Assembly: GCA_021200955.1 (NCBI GenBank)
Contig: JAJQFU010000119.1
Span: 1 to 43,395 of the forward strand
Source: Clostridiales bacterium
GTDB lineage: Bacteria; Bacillota; Clostridia; Lachnospirales; CAG-274
Direction of reading: 5' to 3'
DNA: 43,395 nucleotides
In this document: piece by piece, positions 33,918-42,463 of the stretch
How positions within the stretch are numbered: the stretch's first letter is position 1
How the letters are laid out: each line of letters opens with the position of its first letter
Translations under genes and position numbers: made by a program
The notes under the pieces: model-generated
The model's database searches: none
Told to the model about the DNA's origin: nothing
What the model saw: only the letters and a program-made list of their open reading frames with translations

Positions 33918-34958
33918 TTATACCTCTTTAATGTATTTCTTAACTTCCGCAACGATGTAATCCTTCACCTCTTCCACGGACATATGGGTTGTATCCAAAA
34001 GAACCGCATCGTCAGCCTGTCTCAAGGGGTTGTATTCTCTGTGGCTGTCGTTATAGTCACGCTTTTTAATGTCCTCTAAAATTTCTTCAAAGGTAACCGC
34101 CATTCCCTTAAGGTGAAGCTCTTCATACCTCCGTCTCGCCCTTTCTTCAACCTCTCCTGTCATAAAGACTTTGACCTCTGCTTTGGGCAAAACATTCGTG
34201 CCTATGTCTCTGCCGTCCATAATAACGCTTTGCTTTGAAGCAAGCTCTCTCTGAATAGCAACAAGCTTTTCTCTGACCGCCTTATAGGCAGCCACCTTAG
34301 AAGCTCCGTCTGAAACCTCCGGAGATCTTATAAGGTCGGTAACATCGTTTCCGTTTAAAATATATCTCTGCTCTCTGTTGGCGTTTTCAATGGTTATGTT
34401 TATGTTGTCAAGCTTTCTTAAAACCTGAACCTCATTATTATAGTCGATGTCCTTATCAATGCAGTAAAGGGCAACACTTCTGTACATAGCCCCTGTGTCG
34501 ATGTAGATAAAGCCCAGCTCCTTAGCCGCCATTTTGGCTATAGTGCTTTTTCCCGATCCCGCAGGGCCGTCAAGCGCCACCGCAACCCTGTGTTCCTTCT
34601 TCAAAAGGTCGGTTCTCAAAACTATTGCGTTATTCAAATAAACGTGGTTAATTTCGCTTTGGGGCATTATACCGTCTATAAACATTAAAGCCCTGATGCA
34701 CATTTTAAGGCTTCCCGTAACATTAAGCTCGGGAAAGTCCAAAAGACCGGCTCTCGTCAAGCCAATACTTCTTGCGGCTGTCGCCGGAAAGGCTGCGTTT
34801 AAGTCGCTTGTAACAGTGAAAATTACGCTTATAACGTCCTCTTTTTTAATTGAATTTCTTTCAAGCATTTCCAAAAGCATAACCCCTGTTTCGGAAATAA
34901 TTTCTTCTCTTGTGTTGGTTCTTACGGTAGTAGCGCCTCTAATTGCCCTTGTTGCCAT
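33918..34958 (-). CDS. fused chorismate mutase (AroH type) / cytidylate kinase
   Basis: Residues 1-120 match the trimeric AroH chorismate mutase of B. subtilis, with its active-site set preserved: R7 (AIRGATT), E77 (PELNVTG), R89 (KMCIRA), Y107 (HVYL) and R115 (VLRTDL). It would turn chorismate into prephenate. After a very short linker, residues ~123-346 are CMP/dCMP kinase with P-loop GPAGSGKST (131-139), IDTGAMYRSVALY, DGRDIGTNVLP and RRYEELHLKG. The 346-residue frame is uninterrupted, and GGGAGG lies before its ATG. cmk next to rpsA is a common order. Both activities look intact; whether the trimer of AroH forces the kinase to trimerise is open. Confidence 0.93.
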   Translation of the reverse strand: MATRAIRGATTVRTNTREEIISETGVMLLEMLERNSIKKEDVISVIFTVTSDLNAAFPATAARSIGLTRAGLLDFPELNVTGSLKMCIRALMFIDGIMPQSEINHVYLNNAIVLRTDLLKKEHRVAVALDGPAGSGKSTIAKMAAKELGFIYIDTGAMYRSVALYCIDKDIDYNNEVQVLRKLDNINITIENANREQRYILNGNDVTDLIRSPEVSDGASKVAAYKAVREKLVAIQRELASKQSVIMDGRDIGTNVLPKAEVKVFMTGEVEERARRRYEELHLKGMAVTFEEILEDIKKRDYNDSHREYNPLRQADDAVLLDTTHMSVEEVKDYIVAEVKKYIKEV

Positions 34959-35001
34959 AAAAATTCCTCCCTTTATATCTTTTTTATCTTTCTTTATTTC
35001 A

Positions 35002-36219
35002 TTACGAATTTAATCCTGCAAGCCGACCTGTTGAAAAGGCAATTTGTAAATTAAAGCCCCCTGTTAAGGCGTCGCAGTCCAAAACCTCTCCCGAAAAGAA
35101 AAGGTTTGGAATAAGCTTTGAAGCCATTGTCGAGGGGTCGACTTCCTTCACATTTACGCCGCCCTTTGTTATGACAGCCCTTTCGAAGCCCTCTGTTCCT
35201 GTAATATTCAGCCTGAAGCCCTTCAGAGTCTTAACAAGCCTGTGACGTTCTTCCTTAGTTATTGAATTCACCTGTTTGTCCTCTGAAATATCGGCAGCTT
35301 TAATTATTATTGGAATTATTGCACTCGGCAAAAGCTTAAAAAGTGCATTTTTAAACTCTTTATTTTTAAATTCCTCAAAATCTCTCAAAACCCTTTTGTC
35401 AAGGGCTTCAAATGTCAATGCAGGCTTAAAGTCGATTAATATCTGAACGTCCTTGCCTATATGCTGTGTCACATAGCTGCTGGCGGAAAGTATAACAGGG
35501 CCGCTGACCCCTCCCCCTGTAAAAAGCATTTCGCCGAAGTCCTTATAGACAGTTTTTCCTTCCACGAGGGCGGTTATTGCCACATTTTTAAGGCTTAAGC
35601 CTTCAAGAGACTTGCAGAAATTATCGGCTTTAAGCCCCACAAGTGAGGGAAACCTTTCCGTAACGGTATGCCCTGCCTTTTCCGCAAATTTATATCCGTC
35701 CCCTGTTGAGCCTGTGGAGGGGTAGGAAACGCCCCCGGTGGCTACGATAAAGCTGTCGGCTTTAAACTCGCCTTTTGAAGTGACAGCGGAAACAACAAGT
35801 CCGTTCTCTTGCTTAAGCTCCTTAACATTGCAGTTTAAAACAACCTTAACCTTAGCCGATTTAAGCCGCCTTTTAAATGCGTCTATAATATCATATGACT
35901 TATCCGAAACGGGAAAGACCCTGTTTCCTCTTTCAACCTTAAGCTTAACCCCCTCACCCTCAACCATAGCCATAACGTCCCTACAGCCGTAGGTATAAAT
36001 AGCCGAATATAAAAAATAAGGGTTTGAAATTACATTTTTAATGAAGGTTTCCTCATCGCAGAAATTGGTCAGGTTGCATCTGCCTTTACCTGTTATGAAA
36101 AGCTTTTTGCCTAATTTTTCGTTTTTTTCAAGAAGAACAACCTCCGAGCCCTTTTCCGCAGCAGCTATTGCCGCAGTCATACCGGAAGCTCCGCCTCCTA
36201 TAACAACTGTTTTTCTCAT
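35002..36219 (-). CDS. NAD(P)/FAD-dependent oxidoreductase, HI0933/BaiN-like family
   Basis: The 405-residue flavoprotein has the N-terminal dinucleotide motif VVIGGGASGMTAA, the family hallmark GKKLFITGKGRCNLTN, an ATGGVSYPSTGSTGDGYKFA segment, and the C-terminal GEVLDCDALTGGFNLQIAFSTG. The family (YhiN, HI0933, BaiN) is widespread; its physiological reaction is mostly unknown, though BaiN has been linked to bile-acid dehydroxylation intermediates in gut Clostridia, which cannot be assumed here. It overlaps rnhA by four bases and precedes aroH/cmk by 43 bases. Confidence 0.85.
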   Translation of the reverse strand: MRKTVVIGGGASGMTAAIAAAEKGSEVVLLEKNEKLGKKLFITGKGRCNLTNFCDEETFIKNVISNPYFLYSAIYTYGCRDVMAMVEGEGVKLKVERGNRVFPVSDKSYDIIDAFKRRLKSAKVKVVLNCNVKELKQENGLVVSAVTSKGEFKADSFIVATGGVSYPSTGSTGDGYKFAEKAGHTVTERFPSLVGLKADNFCKSLEGLSLKNVAITALVEGKTVYKDFGEMLFTGGGVSGPVILSASSYVTQHIGKDVQILIDFKPALTFEALDKRVLRDFEEFKNKEFKNALFKLLPSAIIPIIIKAADISEDKQVNSITKEERHRLVKTLKGFRLNITGTEGFERAVITKGGVNVKEVDPSTMASKLIPNLFFSGEVLDCDALTGGFNLQIAFSTGRLAGLNS

Positions 36220-36677
36220 TTATAGTTTACGTCCTCTTTTAAATTTTCGCCCTTAATTGCCCCTGTGGCTAACTCGTCGCAGCGGTTATTGTAGGGGTTT
36301 GAAGCGTGACCCTTAACCCAGTTAAACGTGACCTTGTGTGTATCTAAAAGCTCCAAAAGCCTTTCCCACAGGTCAATGTTAAGAGCCTTGTCTGTTTTTG
36401 TTCTCATCCAGCCGTTAGCTTTCCATTTTTTAACCCAGCCCTTGTTTATTGCGTCAACAACATAACGTGAGTCGCTGTAAAGCATAACCTCGCAGGGCAC
36501 TTTTAAGACTGAAAGAGCCATTATTACGGCATAAATTTCCATTCTGTTGTTGGTGGTTTTTAAAAAGCCCTCAGCCATTTCCTTTTTGTGTTCTCCATAC
36601 ATAAGAACAGCCCCTGCTCCGCCCTTGCCCGGGTTTCCCGAACAAGCTCCGTCAGTGTAAATATCAACCTTTTTCAT
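36216..36677 (-). CDS. rnhA: ribonuclease HI
   Basis: RNase HI cuts RNA in RNA-DNA hybrids, for example R-loops and Okazaki primers. The 153-residue protein keeps the DEDD set: D9 (DIYTDGACSGNPG), E47 (NNRMEIYA), D69 (LYSDSRYV) and the last Asp in NNRCDELA, plus the handle-region KKWKANGW. It is the first gene of a long operon, with its own promoter and AGGAG ribosome binding site. Confidence 0.96.
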   Translation of the reverse strand: MKKVDIYTDGACSGNPGKGGAGAVLMYGEHKKEMAEGFLKTTNNRMEIYAVIMALSVLKVPCEVMLYSDSRYVVDAINKGWVKKWKANGWMRTKTDKALNIDLWERLLELLDTHKVTFNWVKGHASNPYNNRCDELATGAIKGENLKEDVNYK

Positions 36678-36712
36678 AATTGCTCCTAAGATTTTTTTAT
36701 ATATTAAAAACT

Positions 36713-36741
36713 ATTATACTATATCTCGGAAATTATTTCAA
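36713..36741 (-). promoter_or_regulatory. promoter of the rnhA operon
   Basis: On the minus strand TTGAAA (36736-36741) and TATAAT (36713-36718) are 17 bases apart, right after the preceding terminator and about 35 bases before the rnhA start. It probably drives rnhA through trhP, since no terminator was recognised between those genes. Confidence 0.85.
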
Positions 36742-36760
36742 TATCGCCTTTAAAATTTTC

Positions 36761-36795
36761 AAAAAAACAGCCCCGAACTTAATCGTCGTTCGGGG
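36761..36795 (-). terminator. intrinsic terminator after the nucleotidyltransferase gene
   Basis: A perfect 8-bp GC-rich stem (CCCCGAAC/GTTCGGGG, nine-base loop, 36771-36795) is followed on the minus strand by seven Ts. It lies 24 bases after the stop codon. Confidence 0.9.
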
Positions 36796-36818
36796 TATAT
36801 ATGAAAAATCTATTTTTA

Positions 36819-37559
36819 TTATTTCATAAACTGCTTTCTTATTTTAAGATATTCGCTGCAAGTGCCTATGTCATAGCAGTCGCCTGTCATTATCCAGGTA
36901 TAAACGTCCTTAACCTTATAAAGCCAGCTTAAGAAGTTGCCCGGTGCGTCGGGAGGATTGCCCTCTGAAATATATTTGTCAAAAAGCTTAACTGTATCCT
37001 TTGTGTAGAAATATGTGGCATAAACGCCCTTGTTGCTCTTGGGGTTTTCGGGCTTTTCTTCCATACCCAAAAGCTTGTTGTTTTCGTCAAGCTCCGCAAT
37101 TCCTAACTGACGCAGTCTGTTAATGTCGTCAATTTCCATAGCGCAGCAGCAGTCGCTGTTCTTTTCCTTAAAGAAGTCATAATATTCCTTCAAGGGGTAT
37201 GTAAAATAGTTGTCCCCTGCTATAATAACAAGGTCGTCGTCTATTTTGCACTGATTTATTGTAAAAAGTATGTCGCCGATTGCGCCGAGCCTTACTCCGT
37301 TTGCGTCTGTTCCGTCGTTGAGAACAACAACCTTTTTCTTATTATTATCATTTAAGGTGTTGTGCCAATTTTCGAAATAGCTGTAAAATCTGTTATTTGT
37401 AACAACATAAATTTTATCAACCTCGGGAATTGTGTTAATCTCGTCGGTAATAAAATCCATCATTGTTTCGCCGCCGATTTTCAAAAGGGGCTTGGGATAA
37501 TGTTTGGTAACGGGGTAAAGCCTTGTTGCATAACCTGCCGCCAAAATAATCGCTTTCAT
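36819..37559 (-). CDS. sugar/choline-phosphate nucleotidyltransferase family protein
   Basis: This family joins an NTP to a sugar-1-phosphate or phosphocholine, giving an activated precursor for envelope polymers. The 246-residue protein starts with KAIILAAGYATRLYPVTKHYPKPLL, the N-terminal nucleotide-binding signature, with later DDLVIIAGDNYF (metal-binding Asp) and YDIGTCSEYLKIRKQF at the end, as in RmlA/LicC-like enzymes. It lacks a C-terminal hexapeptide domain. The ATG at 37559 follows GGAGG; six upstream codons lack support. It is a single gene between a hairpin-rich leader and a strong terminator. The substrate cannot be told from sequence. Confidence 0.82.
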   Translation of the reverse strand: MKAIILAAGYATRLYPVTKHYPKPLLKIGGETMMDFITDEINTIPEVDKIYVVTNNRFYSYFENWHNTLNDNNKKKVVVLNDGTDANGVRLGAIGDILFTINQCKIDDDLVIIAGDNYFTYPLKEYYDFFKEKNSDCCCAMEIDDINRLRQLGIAELDENNKLLGMEEKPENPKSNKGVYATYFYTKDTVKLFDKYISEGNPPDAPGNFLSWLYKVKDVYTWIMTGDCYDIGTCSEYLKIRKQFMK

Positions 37560-37586
37560 AATAATTCCTCCGAACATAAATCTGTT

Positions 37587-37627
37587 TTAAAGAAACTCTG
37601 AACAATATAGACTCATTGTTTCTTTAA
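37587..37627. repeat. inverted repeat upstream of the nucleotidyltransferase gene
   Basis: Perfect 10-bp arms TTAAAGAAAC (37587-37596) and GTTTCTTTAA (37618-37627) enclose 21 bases that themselves contain AACAA/TTGTT symmetry. It lies 28 bases before the start codon on the minus strand, downstream of a TTGACA at 37635-37640 that has no clear matching -10. It could be an operator or a 5'-leader hairpin. Confidence 0.6.
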
Positions 37628-37685
37628 TCATTGTTTGTCAAATATTCTGTTCTTCCATAGCTTTTTTATTCTACCATTAATTTTG

Positions 37686-38645
37686 TTATAAATCAAGCCC
37701 AAATTCTGTCCAAATTATATTTTTTTTGTTATTTTTAAGCTTGCCCTTAATTTTCATAGGCTTTAAAGCAGATAAATTTCTGCCCTCAACGTTAAAAATC
37801 ATCTCTCCGCAGTATAAAAACTGGCAGTTAAGACCATATTTTTCTTTAAAATAAAGATTTGTTTTTTTGTCGCCGTATTTTAAGTCCCCTATTATTGGGT
37901 AACCCAAATATGAAAGAACCGCCCTTATTTGGTGGGTTTTGCCTGTTATAAGCTTAATTTTAAGAAGAGTGTAATTTCCGTTATTTTTTACAGGATAAAT
38001 TTCCGTAACGGTTTCTTTAGCCCCTTCTTTTCTTTGGGCTGAAATTTCCGCCCTGTTGTCTGCCGTCTTTATATGCCACAGCTTAACTGTTTTAGGCTCT
38101 TTAAAAACGCCTTTAACCACCGCAAAATAATATTTTTCTATAAAATGCTCTTTAAAACCCAAGCTCAGCTCTCTTGCTCCAATATAGGTTTTTCCGAAAG
38201 CTACAAGCCCCCCTGTGTTTCTGTCGAGCCTGTTGCATACAGAGGGAACAAAGCCCTCTTTAAGCTCTCCTTTTTCATAAACGTATGACAAAAGCCTTTG
38301 GTTTAAACAGTCAGCCCCTGCCCTGTCCGCCTGCGTCAGCATTCCGAAGGGCTTATCCGCAATTAAAATATTATGATCCTCATAGACAATATCAAAATTA
38401 ATGTTGGATTTCTTGATTTCGATTTCCTTTTTAAGGCTGTTGTAGGTTTCATCACTTAAAAAAAGGGATATAATATCCCCTTCTTTAAGAATTTCTCTGC
38501 CCGCTGCCCGCTTTCCGTTAAGCTTTATTGTCTTTTTCCGCAAAAGCTTAAAAACAAGGGATTTCGGGGCATTATTTAAGTGCTTAAACAAAAGCTTGTC
38601 AAGGCGTGAGCCTTCAAACTCCGCTTTTACATAAACTTCCTTCAT
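37686..38645 (-). CDS. RluA family 23S rRNA/tRNA pseudouridine synthase
   Basis: The 319-residue enzyme has an N-terminal S4 RNA-binding domain (SRLDKLLFKHL...LLRKKTIKLNGKR, ~10-75), then the RluA catalytic domain with the active-site Asp in NRLDRNTGGLVAFGKT and KTHQIRAVLSYLGYPIIGD. The family makes pseudouridine in rRNA or tRNA; which position is modified (RluC- or RluD-like) cannot be assigned. The C-terminal ~40 residues beyond the catalytic core are unusually Lys/Asn-rich. It starts eight bases after prfB and so is probably part of the secA-prfB transcript. Confidence 0.9.
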   Translation of the reverse strand: MKEVYVKAEFEGSRLDKLLFKHLNNAPKSLVFKLLRKKTIKLNGKRAAGREILKEGDIISLFLSDETYNSLKKEIEIKKSNINFDIVYEDHNILIADKPFGMLTQADRAGADCLNQRLLSYVYEKGELKEGFVPSVCNRLDRNTGGLVAFGKTYIGARELSLGFKEHFIEKYYFAVVKGVFKEPKTVKLWHIKTADNRAEISAQRKEGAKETVTEIYPVKNNGNYTLLKIKLITGKTHQIRAVLSYLGYPIIGDLKYGDKKTNLYFKEKYGLNCQFLYCGEMIFNVEGRNLSALKPMKIKGKLKNNKKNIIWTEFGLDL

Positions 38646-38652
38646 AGCGTCC

Positions 38653-39756
38653 TCACGAATTTATCCATTTGAGATAAGCGTTTATAAAGTTGTCGATTTT
38701 TCCGTCCATAACGGCGCTTATGTTCCCTGTTTCCTCTTCGGTTCTTATGTCTTTAACCATAGTGTAGGGCTGGAAAACATATGAGCGGATTTGGCTGCCC
38801 CACTCTATTTTTTTAACCTCGCCTCTTATATCCGCAAGCTTCTCCATTTGCTTTTCTCTTTCCATTTCGTAGAGCTTAGACTTAAGCATTTTCATACAGG
38901 TTTCTCTGTTTTGAAGCTGGCTTCTTTGGGTCTGACAGCTGACAACAACCCCTGTGGGCTTATGAATAAGTCTTACAGCAGATGAAGTCTTGTTGATATG
39001 CTGACCGCCTGCGCCGCTTGAACGGAACACCTGCATTTCAATATCATCGGGGTTGATTTCGAAGTCGATGTCGTCATCGATTTCAGGCATAACATCACAG
39101 GAGGCAAAGGAGGTATGACGCTTTTTGGCTGCGTCAAAGGGAGAAATTCTTACAAGGCGGTGAATGCCCTTTTCGCTTTTCAAAAGTCCGTAGGCGTTTT
39201 CGCCCTCAACTCTGAATGTTACCGACTTAATACCTGCTTCATCGCCTGCTAAAAAGTCAAGCTCTTCAGCTGTAAAGCCGTGAGAGTCGCACCACTTTCC
39301 GTACATACGGTAGAGCATACTTGTCCAGTCGCAGGCCTCTGTTCCCCCTGCTCCTGAGTGGAGAGTAACGATACAGTTGCTGTTGTCATATTCTCCTGTC
39401 AGAAGAGTTGAAATTCGAAGCTCCTCGAACCTCTGCAAAAACTTGTCCTTCATATCCTTAGCTTCGGGAACATAGCTTTCGTCGTTTTCCTCGTTGCCCA
39501 TTTCCACAAGGAGCAAAATTTCCTCATAAGCATCCTTAAGGGAGTTAAAGCCCTCTACTTTATCCTTTAAATGCTTAGTCTGCTGCAATATTTTTTGAGC
39601 AGAATCCATATCGTTCCAAAAATCCGGGTCTCCGGCAGTTTCTTCAAGCTCTTCTATCTTGCTTTTGGCTTCTTCTATATTTAAGCTGTCACCCAGCTCC
39701 CGGAGCTTTTCATCATACTTTGAAAGCTCCTGTTTTATTTGGTCAAGCGCAAGCAT
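38653..39756 (-). CDS. prfB: peptide chain release factor 2, without programmed frameshift
   Basis: RF2 ends translation at UAA and UGA. The 367-residue protein has the GGQ catalytic loop in SSGAGGQHINKTSSAVRL and the stop-recognising SPF tripeptide in RISPFDAAKKRH. In many bacteria prfB needs a +1 frameshift at an in-frame UGA near codon 25. Here the frame is continuous through LRELGDSLN, with no in-frame stop and no CUUUGA. The ATG at 39756 is used; a GTG at 39768 overlaps the ribosome binding site AAAGGTG. It follows secA by 38 bases, a common Firmicutes order. Confidence 0.96.
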   Translation of the reverse strand: MLALDQIKQELSKYDEKLRELGDSLNIEEAKSKIEELEETAGDPDFWNDMDSAQKILQQTKHLKDKVEGFNSLKDAYEEILLLVEMGNEENDESYVPEAKDMKDKFLQRFEELRISTLLTGEYDNSNCIVTLHSGAGGTEACDWTSMLYRMYGKWCDSHGFTAEELDFLAGDEAGIKSVTFRVEGENAYGLLKSEKGIHRLVRISPFDAAKKRHTSFASCDVMPEIDDDIDFEINPDDIEMQVFRSSGAGGQHINKTSSAVRLIHKPTGVVVSCQTQRSQLQNRETCMKMLKSKLYEMEREKQMEKLADIRGEVKKIEWGSQIRSYVFQPYTMVKDIRTEEETGNISAVMDGKIDNFINAYLKWINS

Positions 39757-39794
39757 ATTTAAACACACCTTTCAAATTAACTCTATACTTTTCT

Positions 39795-42371
39795 TTACGC
39801 ATTTCTGCCGCAGCAGTGCTTATATTTCTTTCCGCTGCCGCAGGGACAGGGGTCGTTTCTGCCGATTTTCTTGTCCTTTCTTACCTTGGGGCCGCTGACA
39901 GAGGTGTCGTCCTTATTTGTGGCCACAGGCTCTGCAACCTGTTCTCTTTCAACAGGTGCGGCGGGTCTTACGTGGAAAAGCCCTGTTACGACATCATTTT
40001 GAATATTTTGGCTCAGCTCGTCAAACATATCATAGCTTAAAAACTTATATTCAACCAAGGGGTCTCTTTGGGCAAGTGAGTGAAGGCTGACGCCCTGACG
40101 CATTTGATCCATATCGTCAATATGGCTCATCCACTTTTGGTCAACAACCTTAAGAGTAATAACCCTTTCAACCTCTCTCATCATTTCCTCGCCGAACTCG
40201 GCTTCCTTTTCTTCATAGGCTGCCTTAGCGGCGGTTACAAGTCTTTCCTCAAGATCCTGGCTCTTAAAGGTTTCGCCCTTAAGCTCCTCCTCTGTTAAAA
40301 TTGTGGGAGTAAGCATAAATATTTTGGTCATTCTGTCTTTAAGTGCAGCCATATCCCACTCGTCGGGGTTTGAATCAGCCGGAGCGTGGGCTGTGATTTC
40401 TCTGTTAATAACAGCATCTATCATATTGAGGATTTTATCCTTAAGGCTGCCTCCCGAGAGAACCTCACGTCTTTCGGCGTATATGATTTCTCTCTGTTCG
40501 TTCATAACCTGGTCATATTCAAGAAGATGCTTTCTTGTGGCAAAGTTGTTTGACTCAACCTTTTTCTGAGCATTTTCAATTGCCTTTGTAAGCATTTTTG
40601 CTTCAATGGGTTCGTCCTCGGGAAGTCCCATAGCTTCAATAGCCTTAGCCACCTTTTCAGATCCGAAAAGACGCATAAGATCATCTTCAAGGGAAATATA
40701 AAATCTTGATTCGCCGGGGTCGCCCTGTCTGCCGGAACGGCCTCTTAACTGATTGTCGATACGTCTTGACTCGTGTCTCTCAGTACCTATTATTTTAAGA
40801 CCGCCTAATTCCGCAACGCCTTCGCCTAACTTAATATCAGTACCACGTCCTGCCATATTGGTAGCTATGGTAACTGCCCCCGGTTCACCGGCAAGAGCAA
40901 CAATCTCTGCTTCCTTTTCGTGATATTTGGCGTTCAAAACCTGATGAGGTATTCTTTCTCTTTTAAGCATAGAGGAAATAAGCTCTGACTTGTCGATTGT
41001 AACAGTACCTACAAGAACAGGCTGATTTTTCTCGTGGGCTTCTTTAATTGCGGAAACAACGGCACGAAGCTTTCCGGCTTCTGTCTGATAAACCTGATCC
41101 CCTAAGTCCTTTCTTATTACGGGCATATTTGTGGGAATACAAACAACGTCCATACCGTAAATCTGTCTGAACTCGCCTTCTTCAGTCTGTGCGGTACCTG
41201 TCATACCAGCTTTTTTGTCATACTTATTGAAGAAGTTTTGGAATGTAATTGTGGCAAGGGTCTTGCTTTCACGCTTAACCTCTACCCCTTCCTTTGCTTC
41301 TATTGCCTGGTGAAGTCCGTCTGAATAACGTCTGCCGGGCATCATACGTCCCGTAAACTCGTCTACGATAACGATTTCGCCGTCTTTAACAACATAGTCC
41401 TGATCGAGGGTCATATTGTAGTTTGCCTTAAGGGCATTGTTGATATAGTGCTGAAGCTCCATATTTTCGGGGTCGGAAAGGTTTTTGATTGCAAAATATC
41501 TTTCAGCCTTAACAACACCCTCCTGTGTAAGGGAAACAGTCTTGCCCTTTTCGTCAACAACAAAGTCGCCTTCCTCCTGCATTTCCTCTCTGATAAGGGG
41601 ATTAAGGGCTTCCTGCTCGTTTAAAATTCGTCCCTTTGTAAGGGTTCTTGCAAAAGCATTGGCAAGCTCGTAAAGCTTTGTTGACTTGCCCGCTGCGCCT
41701 GAAATAATAAGAGGTGTTCTGGCTTCGTCTATAAGAACGGAGTCGACCTCGTCCACTATGGCATAGTGAAGCCCTCTCTGAACCATATCCTTTTCATAGA
41801 CAACCATATTGTCTCTCAGGTAGTCGAAGCCCAGCTCGTTATTGGTTGAATAAGTAATGTCGCAGTTATAAGCCTCCTGTTTATCGGGCTTTGACATATC
41901 ATGAAGGTTAACGCCTACTGTCAAACCCAAAAATTCGTGTATTTGACCCATCCACTCGGCGTCACGCTTTGCAAGGTATTCGTTTACGGTTACGATATGA
42001 ACGCCTTTTCCCTCAAGGGCGTTAAGGTACGCCGGAAGGGTACCCACAAGGGTTTTTCCTTCACCTGTTTTCATTTCGGAAATTCTGCCCTGGTGCAAAA
42101 CAATTCCGCCAATAAGCTGAACGTCAAAATGACGCATATTCAAAACTCTTTTGGAAGCTTCTCTGACAACGGCAAAAGCCTCGGGCAGAATGTCGTCAAG
42201 GGTTTTGCCCTGTGAAAGAAGCTCCTTAAAATAAGGTGTTTTTGCTTTAAGCTCATCGTCCGAAAGCTTTTCCATTTCAGGCTCCAAAGCATTTATTTTA
42301 GCAACAACGGGCTTAATTCGCTTAAGCTCCTTGTCGCTGTATGTTCCGAAAATTTTTTCAATTATATTCAT
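39795..42371 (-). CDS. secA: preprotein translocase ATPase SecA
   Basis: SecA drives export of unfolded proteins through SecYEG. The 858-residue protein has Walker [21 protein letters not shown], the preprotein cross-linking region, the second motor domain with GTDIKLG and [10 protein letters not shown], and a C-terminal zinc tail with [14 protein letters not shown] that binds SecB or lipids. Length and order are canonical. A short leader with an AGGAG site precedes it. It heads the secA-prfB-pseudouridine synthase group. Confidence 0.97.
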   Translation of the reverse strand: MNIIEKIFGTYSDKELKRIKPVVAKINALEPEMEKLSDDELKAKTPYFKELLSQGKTLDDILPEAFAVVREASKRVLNMRHFDVQLIGGIVLHQGRISEMKTGEGKTLVGTLPAYLNALEGKGVHIVTVNEYLAKRDAEWMGQIHEFLGLTVGVNLHDMSKPDKQEAYNCDITYSTNNELGFDYLRDNMVVYEKDMVQRGLHYAIVDEVDSVLIDEARTPLIISGAAGKSTKLYELANAFARTLTKGRILNEQEALNPLIREEMQEEGDFVVDEKGKTVSLTQEGVVKAERYFAIKNLSDPENMELQHYINNALKANYNMTLDQDYVVKDGEIVIVDEFTGRMMPGRRYSDGLHQAIEAKEGVEVKRESKTLATITFQNFFNKYDKKAGMTGTAQTEEGEFRQIYGMDVVCIPTNMPVIRKDLGDQVYQTEAGKLRAVVSAIKEAHEKNQPVLVGTVTIDKSELISSMLKRERIPHQVLNAKYHEKEAEIVALAGEPGAVTIATNMAGRGTDIKLGEGVAELGGLKIIGTERHESRRIDNQLRGRSGRQGDPGESRFYISLEDDLMRLFGSEKVAKAIEAMGLPEDEPIEAKMLTKAIENAQKKVESNNFATRKHLLEYDQVMNEQREIIYAERREVLSGGSLKDKILNMIDAVINREITAHAPADSNPDEWDMAALKDRMTKIFMLTPTILTEEELKGETFKSQDLEERLVTAAKAAYEEKEAEFGEEMMREVERVITLKVVDQKWMSHIDDMDQMRQGVSLHSLAQRDPLVEYKFLSYDMFDELSQNIQNDVVTGLFHVRPAAPVEREQVAEPVATNKDDTSVSGPKVRKDKKIGRNDPCPCGSGKKYKHCCGRNA

Positions 42372-42417
42372 ATATAAAATCTCCTATATTAATGTTCAAG
42401 TTAATTCTCAGTATTTT

Positions 42418-42447
42418 ATTTTACCACAAATATATACGTATATACAA
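42418..42447 (-). promoter_or_regulatory. putative secA promoter with a spacer palindrome
   Basis: On the minus strand TTGTAT (42442-42447) and TAAAAT (42418-42423, extended by TGG) are 18 bases apart. The self-complementary TATATACGTATATA (42431-42444) fills most of the spacer and overlaps the -35, so it could be an operator, or simply alternating A/T sequence. Confidence 0.5.
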
Positions 42448-42463
42448 CTAAAAGTTTTATTTT

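Noticed and set aside
35002-36219. Assignment of the flavoprotein as a bile-acid 3-dehydro-Delta-6 reductase (BaiN)
   Set aside because: The family is broad, and no bai genes or other bile-acid genes are nearby, so no function was assigned.
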